Source: Dietzia sp. ANT_WB102 (lineage in GTDB: Bacteria > Actinomycetota > Actinomycetes > Mycobacteriales > Mycobacteriaceae). From it: a stretch of 64,000 nt of DNA. Position numbers and translations under genes: made by a program. Where the stretch lies: NCBI RefSeq assembly GCF_008369165.1, contig NZ_VOBA01000001.1:1543630-1607629 (forward strand), read 5' to 3'. Of the stretch, positions 20,468 to 29,539 are shown in pieces (position 1 is the stretch's first letter; every line of letters starts with the position of its first letter). Below the pieces are notes generated by a model that was not told the origin of the DNA, did no database searches, and saw nothing but the letters and a program-made list of their open reading frames with translations.

Positions 20468-22486
20468 ATGTCGCGACCAGAGCCCCGCGCCCGCTACGGG
20501 CGCTATGTGGGCGGGCCGGACCCGCTCGCGCCCCCGCTCGACCTGTCCGAGGCGCTCGACGCGGTCTCCGAGGGCGTCATGGCCGGGTACTCCCCGGAGC
20601 AATCGCTGCGCGAGTTCCTGCGCACCGGCGGGCGCGACCAGCCGGGCCTCGACGAGATGGCCGGACGGGTCCAGCGTCGCCGACGCGAACTACTGCAACG
20701 GCACCGCCTGGGCGGCACGCTCGAAGAGATCTCGGCACTGCTCGATGAGGCGCTCCTCGCCGAGCGTGGACAGCTCGCACGCGACACCGGCATGGACCCG
20801 ATGGACCGCACCCTGCGGGAGATGACCATCGAGAACCTGCCGGACTCCCCGGCCGCCGCGGTCGGGGAGCTCAAGGACTACGACTGGGCCTCGACAGACG
20901 CACGCGAGGCCTACCGCCGGATCCAGGACCTCATGGGAGCCGAGGCGCTCGATGCCCGCTTCGCCGGGATGAAGCAGGCGCTGGAGAACGCGACCGACGC
21001 CGACCGCGCCGCGGTATCCGAGATGCTCTCCGATCTCACCGACTTGCTCGACAAGCACGCTCGAGGGGAGGACACCCCGGAAGACTTCCGCGACTTCATG
21101 GACAAGCACTCCGACGCGTTCCCGGAGCAGCCGCGAGACGTCGACGAGCTGATCGACACGCTCGCGAAGCGCGCGGCCGCCGCGCAACGGATGATGCGCT
21201 CGATGACCCCGGAGCAGCGGGAGGAGCTCATGGCCCTGTCGCAGCAGGCGTTCGGCTCGCCTGAGCTCATGGAGCAGCTCGGCCGACTCGACGGGTTGTT
21301 GCAGTCCTTGCGGCCGGGCGAGGACTGGGATGGCTCCGAGGACTTCGAGGGCTCCGAGGGGCTGGGGATGTCCGAGGGGACCGCGGCGATGGCCGAGCTC
21401 GGAGACCTAGACCGGCTTGCCGAGCAGCTGTCCCGAAGCGACAGGTCCCCGCTGTCCGAACTCGACCTGGAGGCGGTGTCCCGGCACCTCGGGCGCGAGG
21501 CCGCGGTGTCCGTGCAGACCCTCGCGCGACTCGAACAGCAGATGCGCGATTCGGGATACCTCACCCGCCGGCAGAACGGTGACCTCAGGCTCTCCCCGGC
21601 CGCGTTGCGCAAACTCGGACGGTCACTGCTCCACGACGCGGCCCAGCGGCTGTCCGGCCGGACCGGCGCGCGTGAGACCAGACTGTCGGGGGCTGCGGGG
21701 GAGCAGACGGGGTCGAGTCGGGCCTGGGAGTTCGGCGACGTCGAGTCCTGGGACGTGCCGAGGACCGTCGGCAACGCGATCTCTCGCATCGCCGCCGAAG
21801 GGGGAGAGCCGGGCGCCGGGATCCGGTTGCTCCCCGAAGATATCGAGGTCCGCGAGACCGAGGCGCGCACCCAGGCCGCGGTGGCCCTGCTGGTGGACAC
21901 GTCGTTCTCCATGGCGATGGAGGGCCGATGGGTGCCGATGAAGCGCACGGCCCTGGCGTTGCACCACCTGGTGAGTACCCGCTTCCGGCAGGACCGGCTG
22001 CAACTCATCTCGTTCGGTCGCTTCGCCCAGACCCGGACGGTGGAAGACCTGCTGGCCCTGGACGCCCAGTACGAGGCCGGCACGAACCTGCACCACGCGC
22101 TGCTGCTCGCCGGGCGGTACTTCCGCGAGCACCCGACGATGCAGCCTGTGCTGCTCATCGTCACCGACGGTGAACCCACCGCCCACCTGCTCAGTGGGGG
22201 CGAGCCGTGGTTCGCCTACCCGCCGGACCCGGAGACCATCCGCACCACGGTGGACGAGTTGGACCGCGTCGCACGCTTCGGAGCCACGACGACCTTCTTC
22301 CGGCTCGGCGACGACCCGGGGCTGTCCCGGTTCCTCGACGCGCTGGCCCGGCGAGTCGATGGCACGGTGGTCGCGCCGGACGTCGACGACCTCGGAGCGG
22401 CGGTGGTGGGCCGGTTCCTGCACTCGCGGCGCGGCCGCTCCTCGCCCGGCGACCCGTGGAGCGCCGGAGGTCGCTGGGCCATGTGA
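20468..22486 (+). CDS. VWA-domain partner of the MoxR ATPase
   Basis: This 672-residue protein begins with an acidic, helix-rich region of about 450 residues (many Glu, Asp and Met; 'DDxEG'-like acidic patch near 275-300) and ends with a von Willebrand A domain. The MIDAS motif D-x-S-x-S is D477-T-S-F-S481, with the supporting Thr in 'AGTNLHHALL' and the Asp in 'IVTDGEPT'. The start ATG has an ideal AGGAGG ribosome site. It is the expected partner of the upstream MoxR ATPase (Rv0959-like). It is cytoplasmic by its lack of any signal peptide. The gene meets a leftward gene tail-to-tail 19 bases downstream. Confidence 0.9.
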   Translation: MSRPEPRARYGRYVGGPDPLAPPLDLSEALDAVSEGVMAGYSPEQSLREFLRTGGRDQPGLDEMAGRVQRRRRELLQRHRLGGTLEEISALLDEALLAERGQLARDTGMDPMDRTLREMTIENLPDSPAAAVGELKDYDWASTDAREAYRRIQDLMGAEALDARFAGMKQALENATDADRAAVSEMLSDLTDLLDKHARGEDTPEDFRDFMDKHSDAFPEQPRDVDELIDTLAKRAAAAQRMMRSMTPEQREELMALSQQAFGSPELMEQLGRLDGLLQSLRPGEDWDGSEDFEGSEGLGMSEGTAAMAELGDLDRLAEQLSRSDRSPLSELDLEAVSRHLGREAAVSVQTLARLEQQMRDSGYLTRRQNGDLRLSPAALRKLGRSLLHDAAQRLSGRTGARETRLSGAAGEQTGSSRAWEFGDVESWDVPRTVGNAISRIAAEGGEPGAGIRLLPEDIEVRETEARTQAAVALLVDTSFSMAMEGRWVPMKRTALALHHLVSTRFRQDRLQLISFGRFAQTRTVEDLLALDAQYEAGTNLHHALLLAGRYFREHPTMQPVLLIVTDGEPTAHLLSGGEPWFAYPPDPETIRTTVDELDRVARFGATTTFFRLGDDPGLSRFLDALARRVDGTVVAPDVDDLGAAVVGRFLHSRRGRSSPGDPWSAGGRWAM

Positions 22487-22498
22487 GAGCGGCCGCTC
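22487..22498. terminator. Short palindrome between convergent genes
   Basis: GAGCGGCCGCTC is a perfect 12-bp palindrome right after the VWA stop and 7 bases before the stop of the opposite gene. It could form a small bidirectional terminator hairpin, but it has no T-run and little loop. Confidence 0.3.
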
Positions 22499-22505
22499 AC
22501 CGGGC

Positions 22506-23189
<684 letters not shown>

Positions 23190-23588
23190 TCAGCTCTCGG
23201 CGCGGTGGGCGGACTTGCGGGCCCGCGCCACGTGCGGGCCCACGACGTTGCCGAGTGAGGTCCCGTTGGGCCACCCCACGTAGTAGCAGAGGAACAGCAC
23301 GATCTCTTCCAGTTCCTCCGGCGTCAATTCGCCATTGCCCAGCGCCGCGCCCACCTGGATGTCCGCGATGTCGGTGTTGCCCTGGGCGGTCAGCGCCCCC
23401 AGGAGCAGGAGGCGGCGATCGCGGTGGCTCAGGCCCGGGCGGGACCAGATCCTGCCGAACAGGTGGTCCGCCGTCTCGGCGAAGTAATCACCGGGCCCGT
23501 CGGACATCTCGAAGCCGTACACCTCGGTCATCATGGCCAGTCCGTGCTCGCGCTCCGGGCTCATCCCGGCGTCCGCAGTGTCGCTCAT
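23190..23588 (-). CDS. Carboxymuconolactone decarboxylase family protein (Rv0771-like)
   Basis: The 132-residue product has the CMD fold but lacks the CxxC pair of AhpD; its only Cys is in 'VLFLCYYVGWPNG'. This fits true CMD-type proteins that act on small cyclic or enol substrates rather than peroxides. The start ATG has GAGGAG 6 bases upstream and overlaps the preceding gene stop (ATGA), so it is the last gene of the leftward operon ALDH-SDR-dehydrogenase-CMD. The order equals Rv0768-Rv0771 in M. tuberculosis (from memory). The substrate is unknown. Confidence 0.88.
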   Translation of the reverse strand: MSDTADAGMSPEREHGLAMMTEVYGFEMSDGPGDYFAETADHLFGRIWSRPGLSHRDRRLLLLGALTAQGNTDIADIQVGAALGNGELTPEELEEIVLFLCYYVGWPNGTSLGNVVGPHVARARKSAHRAES

Positions 23589-24574
23589 CGGTTCTCCTCG
23601 TCGTCGTGGTCGTGTCTGTTCCCGCCGGCGTCGTCGACGTCTGCTGCGCGCGCGAGTTCACCCGGTCCCACGCCGAACCCGGCGCCCAGGTCGCGCAGGG
23701 CGATCGTCCCCAGGGGCAGATCCACGCCCAGCCGAGCGGCGAGGCCCAGCGCAAGGGACAGGTCCTTCTCGCCCAGCCCGCGGACGTGGGTGAACACGCC
23801 GTGCCAGAAGTCGTCGCGGGGGATGGGTGCGGTGGTGTCGCGGAGCATCACGGCTCCGGCGCCCCCGGTGATCGTGTCGGTGTGGCGGACCACGCGGCCC
23901 AACTCGGCAATGTTGATGCCCGCGGCCTCGGCCAGTCGGGAGGCCTCCGTGGTCGCGGTGAAGGAGATGAAGTGCAGGAGGTTACGGGCCAGCTTCATCC
24001 GGGTCCCTGCGCCCACGTCACCGGCGTGGACCGGCATGCCCGCCCACAGTCCGAAGACCGGCGTGCATGCCTCGTAGACCTCGCGCGAACCTCCGACCAT
24101 CACGGCGAGCTGACCCGACTTCGCGCCCTGCGCGCCGCCGGAGACTGGTGCGTCCACGAGGTGGACACCGGAGGCCGCACACACCTCTGCCAGCTCTACG
24201 GCCGTGGAGTCGGAGATGGTGGAGTGCACGGCGATGATGGTCCCCGGAACAGCGGTTCGCAGAATCCCGTCCGGACCGTCGACGACCTCGCGCACCTGCG
24301 AGTCGTCGAGCACCGTTACCGAGATCAGTCGTGCCGTGCGGGCGACGTCGGCACCGGTCGCGGCGGCAGTGGCACCCTCGGCCACGAACGGCTCCGTGGC
24401 CTCGGGACGCACGTCGCACACCACGAGTCCGCCCGGCCAGGCCAGGAGGCGTTTCGCGATGGGTGCCCCCATGTTGCCGAGACCGATGAACCCCACCGGG
24501 GCGGGGGAGTCTTCAGGCCCGCCGGGGCCGATGCCCGCCGTGGGGATCTGTCCCCCCGGGACCGGATCGCTCAT
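23585..24574 (-). CDS. NAD(P)-dependent beta-hydroxyacid dehydrogenase-like oxidoreductase (Rv0770-like)
   Basis: The 329-residue product belongs to the 6-phosphogluconate/3-hydroxyisobutyrate dehydrogenase superfamily: dinucleotide loop 'GFIGLGNMGAPIAKRL' (about 28-43), substrate motif 'VDAPVSGGAQGAKSG' (about 140-154) and the helix 'GTRMKLARNLL', where the Lys aligns with the catalytic Lys. It has about 25 extra residues at the N-terminus and an Asp/His-rich tail. The start ATG at 24574 overlaps the SDR stop. It acts in the same pathway as the adjacent SDR and ALDH; the exact hydroxyacid is unknown. Confidence 0.88.
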   Translation of the reverse strand: MSDPVPGGQIPTAGIGPGGPEDSPAPVGFIGLGNMGAPIAKRLLAWPGGLVVCDVRPEATEPFVAEGATAAATGADVARTARLISVTVLDDSQVREVVDGPDGILRTAVPGTIIAVHSTISDSTAVELAEVCAASGVHLVDAPVSGGAQGAKSGQLAVMVGGSREVYEACTPVFGLWAGMPVHAGDVGAGTRMKLARNLLHFISFTATTEASRLAEAAGINIAELGRVVRHTDTITGGAGAVMLRDTTAPIPRDDFWHGVFTHVRGLGEKDLSLALGLAARLGVDLPLGTIALRDLGAGFGVGPGELARAADVDDAGGNRHDHDDEENR

Positions 24575-25323
24575 GATCGGATGACCTGTCCGCCGTCGAC
24601 GTTGAAGATCTGGCCGGTGATCCACGATGCCTCGTCCGACAGCAGGAAGAGCAGCATGCCCACCAGGTCCTCTGGCTGGCCCATCCGTTTCAGTGGCAGC
24701 TTGTCGACCATGTCCTTGACGATGGATTGGGGGGTGGTGGTGCGATTGGCCTCGGTGTCGATAGGGCCGGGAGCGATCGCGTTGATGCGGATGTTCGAGC
24801 CGCCCAGCTCGGTGGCCAACTGCTGGGTGAGGCCGTTGACGCCTACCTTGGCCAGGCCATAGAAGCCCGAGTAGAGCCACGCCGCGGTGGAGGACTGGTT
24901 GACGATCGCACCCCCGCCGCCGGCGGCCATCTTCTCCCAGCAGGCCCGAACCATGAGCAGTTGGCCGTTCAGGTTCACCGACATGAACTTCTCGTAGTAC
25001 TCCCACGGGACGGTGATGAGGAAGTCGAGCTTCATGCCGCCGAAGATCGCGGCGTTGTTGACGAGGATGTCCAGCCGCCCGAACTTCTCCACCGCCGCCT
25101 CGGCGCAGGCATTCGCCGAGTCCGGGTCGGAGACGTCCGTGTGCTGGAAGAACGCCTGCCCGCCGGCAGCGACGATCTCGGAGGCGACGCGTTCGCCGCC
25201 CTCGGCCGAGACGTCGGCGACAACGACGTTCGCCCCCTCGGTGGCCAGCGCCTTGGCATACTCCTCGCCGATGCCGCCGGCGGCTCCGGTCACGATGGCG
25301 GTCTTGCCGTCGAAGCGTCCCAT
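24571..25323 (-). CDS. SDR-family oxidoreductase (Rv0769-like)
   Basis: A classical 250-residue SDR: cofactor loop 'TGAAGGIGEEYAKAL' (residues 12-26), 'NNAAIFGG' (about 89-96), catalytic Ser in 'VNQSSTAAW', Tyr-Lys in 'YGLAK', and the C-terminal 'ITGQIFNVDGGQ'. It probably oxidises a hydroxyl group on a pathway intermediate with NAD. It lies 77 bases after the ALDH gene and overlaps the next gene by ATGA, so it is the second gene of the leftward operon. Substrate inferred only from the company it keeps with P450s and CoA ligases. Confidence 0.9.
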   Translation of the reverse strand: MGRFDGKTAIVTGAAGGIGEEYAKALATEGANVVVADVSAEGGERVASEIVAAGGQAFFQHTDVSDPDSANACAEAAVEKFGRLDILVNNAAIFGGMKLDFLITVPWEYYEKFMSVNLNGQLLMVRACWEKMAAGGGGAIVNQSSTAAWLYSGFYGLAKVGVNGLTQQLATELGGSNIRINAIAPGPIDTEANRTTTPQSIVKDMVDKLPLKRMGQPEDLVGMLLFLLSDEASWITGQIFNVDGGQVIRS

Positions 25324-25400
25324 GTCGTGTGTATCTCTTCCTGTCGGTGGGATGGTGTGAGGTGGTCGCGCGAGTGGGTGGTCGCGCGGGTGCTGCGGCC

Positions 25401-26876
25401 TCAGGCCGGGGTGGCCACGGACTTGATCTCGAGGTACTCCTCGAAGCCCTCGCGGCCCATCTCACGGCCGATCCCGGACTGCTTGTAGCCACCAAAGGGA
25501 ACGTCTGCGCCGTACCAGACGCCGCCGTTGACGCCGAGGGTCCCGGTCCGGATACCGGACACGACCCTCTCGATCCGCTCGGGGTCGGTGCCCCACACCG
25601 CGCCGGACAGGCCGTAGGGGGAGTCGTTGGCGATCCGGATGGCGTCCTCGTCCCCGTCGTGGGGGATGACGACGAGGACGGGCCCGAAGATCTCCTCCTG
25701 CGCCACGCGCGCGGAGTTGTCCAGGCCGGAGATGAGGGTCGGCTCCACCCAGAACCCGCGCTCCTTGCCCTCGCCGGTGGGGCGAACGCCCCCGATCTCG
25801 ATGGTCCCGCCCTCGGCGACGGCCAGCGCGATGTAGCTCTCGATCCGCTCGCGCTGGACGGCGGAGATCACCGGCCCGCAGAAGGCGCCGGGGTCGCGTG
25901 GATCCGTTGGCGCGAACGAGGCCATGGCGCCCTTGGCCGCCTCGACGGCCTCGTCGTACCTCTCCCGCGGCACGACCAGCCGGGTGGTCAGCGCACATCC
26001 CTGGCCCGCGTGCGTGCACGCGTTGAGGGCGGTCATGAAGCAAGCAGAGTTCAGGTCGGCGTCGTCGAGCACCACCGCGGCGGATTTGCCGCCGAGTTCG
26101 AGGAAGACCTTCTTCAGCGTCTCGGCGGCGGCGGCCATGATCTTCTTGCCGGTCGCGGTGGACCCCGTGAACGAGACGAGGTCGACGCGTGGATCGGTGG
26201 TCAGCTGCTCGCCGAGCCCGTGGTCGGACGAGGAGACCACATTGAGCACACCGGCGGGGATGTCGGTTTCCTCGGCGGCGATACGGGCCACCGCGGCGGC
26301 GATGAGCGGGGTGTCGGGGGCGGGCTTGAGGACCACGGTGCAGCCGGCGGCCAGCGCGGGGCCGATCTTGGCGAAGTTGATCTGGTTGGGGAAGTTCCAC
26401 GGGGTGATGGCGCCGACAACGCCGATCGCCTCTCGACGAGTGGTGCGTGTTGAGCGCACGCCCATGACCTCGGACTCGCCGAGCTCGGTGACCCAGTTGT
26501 AGGTCTCGGCCAGGTCGGCGAGCCAGCCCAGGTCCGCCACGGGGCCCTCCAGCTGGGGTCCGGTGGTGAACAGGTACGGCGCCCCGACCTCGGCGATGGT
26601 CAGTGCGCGCAGTTCCTCGATGTGGGATTGCAGCGCATCGCGCAATTGCCGCAGGCACCGCGCGCGGAAGGCGTGGTCTGTGGACCAGTCGGTGGTGTCG
26701 AACGCGTCGCGAGCGGCGGCGATGGCCGCGTCCATGTCCTCGCGCCCGGCGTCGGCAGCCTGGCCGATGATCTCCTCGGTGGCGGGGTTGAGGACGTCGA
26801 ACGTGGCGCGTCCTGCCGCTGGACGCAGGTCGCCGCCGATCAGCAGGGGGGCGGTGTAGTTGATGCTCGTCGTCAC
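25401..26876 (-). CDS. Aldehyde dehydrogenase (Rv0768-like)
   Basis: The 491-residue NAD(P)-dependent ALDH oxidises an aldehyde to an acid. It has the Glu motif 'LELGGKSA', the glycine loop 'FTGSTATGKKI' and the catalytic Cys at residue 294 in 'HAGQGCALTTR'. I chose GTG 26876 because GGAAGG lies 6 bases upstream and because 'YTAPLLIGGDLRPA' is the normal N-terminus; the frame extends further upstream over the operator region without support. It is divergent from the TetR gene and is the first gene of the leftward operon. In M. tuberculosis the same gene (aldA) sits next to the cyp123-cyp51 block. Confidence 0.92.
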   Translation of the reverse strand: MTTSINYTAPLLIGGDLRPAAGRATFDVLNPATEEIIGQAADAGREDMDAAIAAARDAFDTTDWSTDHAFRARCLRQLRDALQSHIEELRALTIAEVGAPYLFTTGPQLEGPVADLGWLADLAETYNWVTELGESEVMGVRSTRTTRREAIGVVGAITPWNFPNQINFAKIGPALAAGCTVVLKPAPDTPLIAAAVARIAAEETDIPAGVLNVVSSSDHGLGEQLTTDPRVDLVSFTGSTATGKKIMAAAAETLKKVFLELGGKSAAVVLDDADLNSACFMTALNACTHAGQGCALTTRLVVPRERYDEAVEAAKGAMASFAPTDPRDPGAFCGPVISAVQRERIESYIALAVAEGGTIEIGGVRPTGEGKERGFWVEPTLISGLDNSARVAQEEIFGPVLVVIPHDGDEDAIRIANDSPYGLSGAVWGTDPERIERVVSGIRTGTLGVNGGVWYGADVPFGGYKQSGIGREMGREGFEEYLEIKSVATPA

Positions 26877-26905
26877 GGGGAGCCTTCCGTCGGGATGGGT
26901 GGACA

Positions 26906-26947
26906 ACTGTCTAGACGGTAGTCCGACGGGTGGTGTACTGTCCAGAC
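26906..26947. promoter_or_regulatory. Paired operator-like boxes between ALDH and TetR
   Basis: ACTGTCTAGAC (26906-26916) and ACTGTCCAGAC (26937-26947) are two near-identical copies 31 bp apart, about three helical turns. The first is nearly palindromic (ACtGTCTAGACgGT). They lie in the 73-base divergent gap, and the second overlaps the region just before the TetR start codon. They are the natural sites for the TetR regulator encoded next to them. Confidence 0.6.
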
Positions 26948-26949
26948 AC

Positions 26950-27522
26950 ATGTCCAGTGATCTCCGGTTTGAATCGACGCGGCGCAGGCTCAACGGCCAG
27001 CAGGCCGAGACCGTCGACCGTCTCACCAGCGCCGCGGTCGAGGTGCTGCGGGAGAAGGGGCCCGGGGGCCTCGCCGTCCGCGCCGTGGCAGCCAGGGCCG
27101 GCGTCGCACCAGCGACCGCCTACACGTACTTCTCCTCCAAGGGGCACCTCATCGCGGAGGTGTTCTGGCGACGCCTGGACGACCACGTCACCGAGATGCC
27201 CGACGGCGGCTCGACCGCTGACCGGGCGGTCGCGGTTCTCCGCGACGTCGCACTCCTGGTCGCCGACGAGCCGGAACTGTCCTCGGCAGTCACCGCTGCC
27301 CTGCTGGGCGACGACCCCGAGGTCTCCCACCTGCGGGTCCGGATCGGCACCGACATCCGACGTCGCCTCGTGGCGGCGCTGGGGGAGGAGAGCGACGACG
27401 ACGTGGTCAACGCGCTGGAGATGGTCTATGCCGGCGCCCTCGTCCGAGCAGGGATGGGCTACGGCTCCTACTCGGACATGGCAGACGCCATCGAATCCGC
27501 TGCACTACTCATCTTGAGGTGA
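26950..27522 (+). CDS. TetR/AcrR family regulator of the CYP51 cluster
   Basis: The 190-residue product has a TetR DNA-binding domain with the helix-turn-helix 'AVAARAGVAPATAYTYFSSK' at about residues 36-55 and a C-terminal ligand domain without a known signature. I chose ATG 26950 because the frame upstream runs through the operator region and because the protein then has the usual short N-terminal arm. It is divergent from the ALDH operon and is followed by the P450 after 8 bases, so it probably controls both directions and itself. It corresponds in position to Rv0767c. The ligand is unknown, possibly a pathway acyl-CoA or sterol-like compound. Confidence 0.88.
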   Translation: MSSDLRFESTRRRLNGQQAETVDRLTSAAVEVLREKGPGGLAVRAVAARAGVAPATAYTYFSSKGHLIAEVFWRRLDDHVTEMPDGGSTADRAVAVLRDVALLVADEPELSSAVTAALLGDDPEVSHLRVRIGTDIRRRLVAALGEESDDDVVNALEMVYAGALVRAGMGYGSYSDMADAIESAALLILR

Positions 27523-27530
27523 CACGCACC

Positions 27531-28745
27531 ATGACCACTGCGACGCCCGGTCCGCTCGTGTTCAGCCCTTACGACTACGCGGTACACGAGGATCCCTACC
27601 CGCTCTACGCCCGTCTCCGCGCGGAGGCGCCGGTCTACCACAACCCGGACCTCGACTTCTGGGCGCTGAGCAGGCACGCGGACGTCCGCGAGGCGTTCCG
27701 CGCACCAGACGTGTTCTCCAACGCCATGGGGGTCTCGCTGGACCCCGCCGCGTACGGGCCGCACGCCTACAAGACGATGTCCTTCCTCGCGATGGACGAT
27801 CCCCGCCACGCCCGCCTGCGGAGGCTGGTGAGCAAGGGGTTCACCTCCAGGCGCGTAGATGCCCTGTCCGAGGGGATCGCGAGGATCTCGCGACAGTACT
27901 GGGACGAGTGCCTGGCACGGTCCCGGGACGGGGAGACCATCGACTTCGTCGACGACTACGCAGGCAAGTTGCCGATGGACGTCATCTCCGACCTCATGGG
28001 GGTGCCGGACTCGGACCGGGAAGAGCTGCGCCGGTTGGCCGACCTCGTCATGCACCGCGAGGAGGGCGTGCAGGACGTCCCACATGATTCCATGGTGGCC
28101 GCGCTCGACCTCATCACCTACTACCAGGGCATGGTCGCCGACCGCCGGCGGGCACGGACCGAGGATCTCACCTCCGCGCTGCTCGACGCCGAGATCGACG
28201 GCGAGAAGCTCGACGAGGACGAGATCCTGTCGTTCCTCTTCCTCATGGTGGTGGCGGGTAACGAGACGACGACCAAGTTGCTGGCCAACGCGCTGTACTG
28301 GGGCCACGAGAATCCCGAGCAGTCGCAGGCCGTGCTCGACGATCCCGCCCTGGTACCGGCGTGGGTGGAGGAAACCCTGCGCTTCGACACCTCGAGCCAG
28401 ATGCTCCTGCGCACCACCACGCAGGAGGTGACGACCCGGGGCGTCACCATCCCCGCCGATCAGAAGGTTCTGCTGCTCATCGGGTCCGCCAATCGCGACG
28501 AGGAGGTCTTCGGCCACGGTGACACGTTTGACCTGGGGCGGGATACCACGGCGAGCCTGAGCTTCGGCCAGGGGCCCCACTTTTGCCTGGGGGCGCATCT
28601 CGCCCGGCTCGAGGGCCGCATCGCGCTCGACATGATCGCCCGCACGATCACCGGCTACGAACTGGTGCCCGGCGCGGAGCGTGTCCACTCCTCCAACGTC
28701 CGCGGCTTCGCCCATCTGCCCATGCGAGTCGAGGTGGCGCGCTGA
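27531..28745 (+). CDS. Cytochrome P450, CYP123-like
   Basis: The 404-residue soluble P450 has the oxygen-binding I-helix motif 'VVAGNETTTK', the ExxR of 'EETLRFDTSS' and the haem loop 'FGQGPHFCLG' with Cys352 as the haem ligand. Long stretches resemble M. tuberculosis CYP123 (Rv0766c), for example 'KLPMDVISDLMGVPD' and 'SSNVRGFAHLPM'. The ATG 27531 is preferred over the GTG at 27519 because GAGGTG lies about 11 bases before it. Electrons probably come from the ferredoxin encoded three genes downstream. The substrate is unknown. Confidence 0.92.
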   Translation: MTTATPGPLVFSPYDYAVHEDPYPLYARLRAEAPVYHNPDLDFWALSRHADVREAFRAPDVFSNAMGVSLDPAAYGPHAYKTMSFLAMDDPRHARLRRLVSKGFTSRRVDALSEGIARISRQYWDECLARSRDGETIDFVDDYAGKLPMDVISDLMGVPDSDREELRRLADLVMHREEGVQDVPHDSMVAALDLITYYQGMVADRRRARTEDLTSALLDAEIDGEKLDEDEILSFLFLMVVAGNETTTKLLANALYWGHENPEQSQAVLDDPALVPAWVEETLRFDTSSQMLLRTTTQEVTTRGVTIPADQKVLLLIGSANRDEEVFGHGDTFDLGRDTTASLSFGQGPHFCLGAHLARLEGRIALDMIARTITGYELVPGAERVHSSNVRGFAHLPMRVEVAR

Positions 28746-29539
28746 TGAGCCTACGGTTCCCTTCCCACCCGGACGCTTCCGAGCGTCCCGCCCTGGTCAC
28801 CGGGGCCTCCTCGGGCATCGGCCGGGCGAGTGCCGAGTCGCTCGCGGCACTCGGTCACCCGGTCGTGGTGGGCGCACGCCGCGAGGATCGGCTCGACGAC
28901 CTGGTGCGCACCATCCGCGACGCCGGTGGCGAGGCCACGGCCCGGGCAGTCGACGTCACCAACGCCGACTCCGTCGCAGCGTTCGTCTCCGCGGCCGCGG
29001 ATGCGTACGGCCCCGCGGAGGTGCTGGTCTCCAGTGCGGGGAGCCTGAAGATGGCGCGGGTCTGGGAGATGGACCCGGACGACTTCGCCGCCCAGCTCGA
29101 CATCCACCTGCTCGCCGTTCACCGCCTGCTGCACGCGGTCTTGCCCGGGATGATCGACCGCCGCCGCGGGGACGTGGTGCTCATCGGCTCCGACGTGTCC
29201 TACACGGCCCGGCCGCGCTCCGGCGCGTACGTGGCGGCCAAGGCCGGACTCGAGACCATGGCCACACAGGCCCGCCGGGAGCTCGAGGGCACAGGGGTCC
29301 GGCTCGGCGTGGTCCGGCCCGGTCCGGTGATGACCGAGATGGGCACGGACTTCGACCAGGACACCGCCGAGGCCATCATCAACGAATGGGTCAGGCACGG
29401 ATTCGGTCGTCATCCCCGGATGTGCAAACCCGCCGACCTCGCCAGGGGGGTCACCGCCATGGTGTCTATGCCCCGCGGCGCCCAGATCACCGAGCTGGAG
29501 ATCCAGCCGGAGGCCCCCATCGAGGAGGACTACTCGTGA
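28745..29539 (+). CDS. SDR-family oxidoreductase (Rv0765c-like)
   Basis: This 264-residue SDR lies between the two P450 genes. It has the cofactor loop 'TGASSGIGRASAESL' (about 19-33), the Asp at 'AVDVTN', the Ser in 'LIGSDVSYTA' and the Tyr-Lys pair in 'YVAAKAG'. Its start overlaps the stop of the upstream P450 by one base (TGATG) and its stop overlaps the CYP51 start (GTGA). Such tight packing implies a shared task: the SDR probably oxidises or reduces the product of one of the P450s. Substrate unknown. Confidence 0.9.
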   Translation: MSLRFPSHPDASERPALVTGASSGIGRASAESLAALGHPVVVGARREDRLDDLVRTIRDAGGEATARAVDVTNADSVAAFVSAAADAYGPAEVLVSSAGSLKMARVWEMDPDDFAAQLDIHLLAVHRLLHAVLPGMIDRRRGDVVLIGSDVSYTARPRSGAYVAAKAGLETMATQARRELEGTGVRLGVVRPGPVMTEMGTDFDQDTAEAIINEWVRHGFGRHPRMCKPADLARGVTAMVSMPRGAQITELEIQPEAPIEEDYS

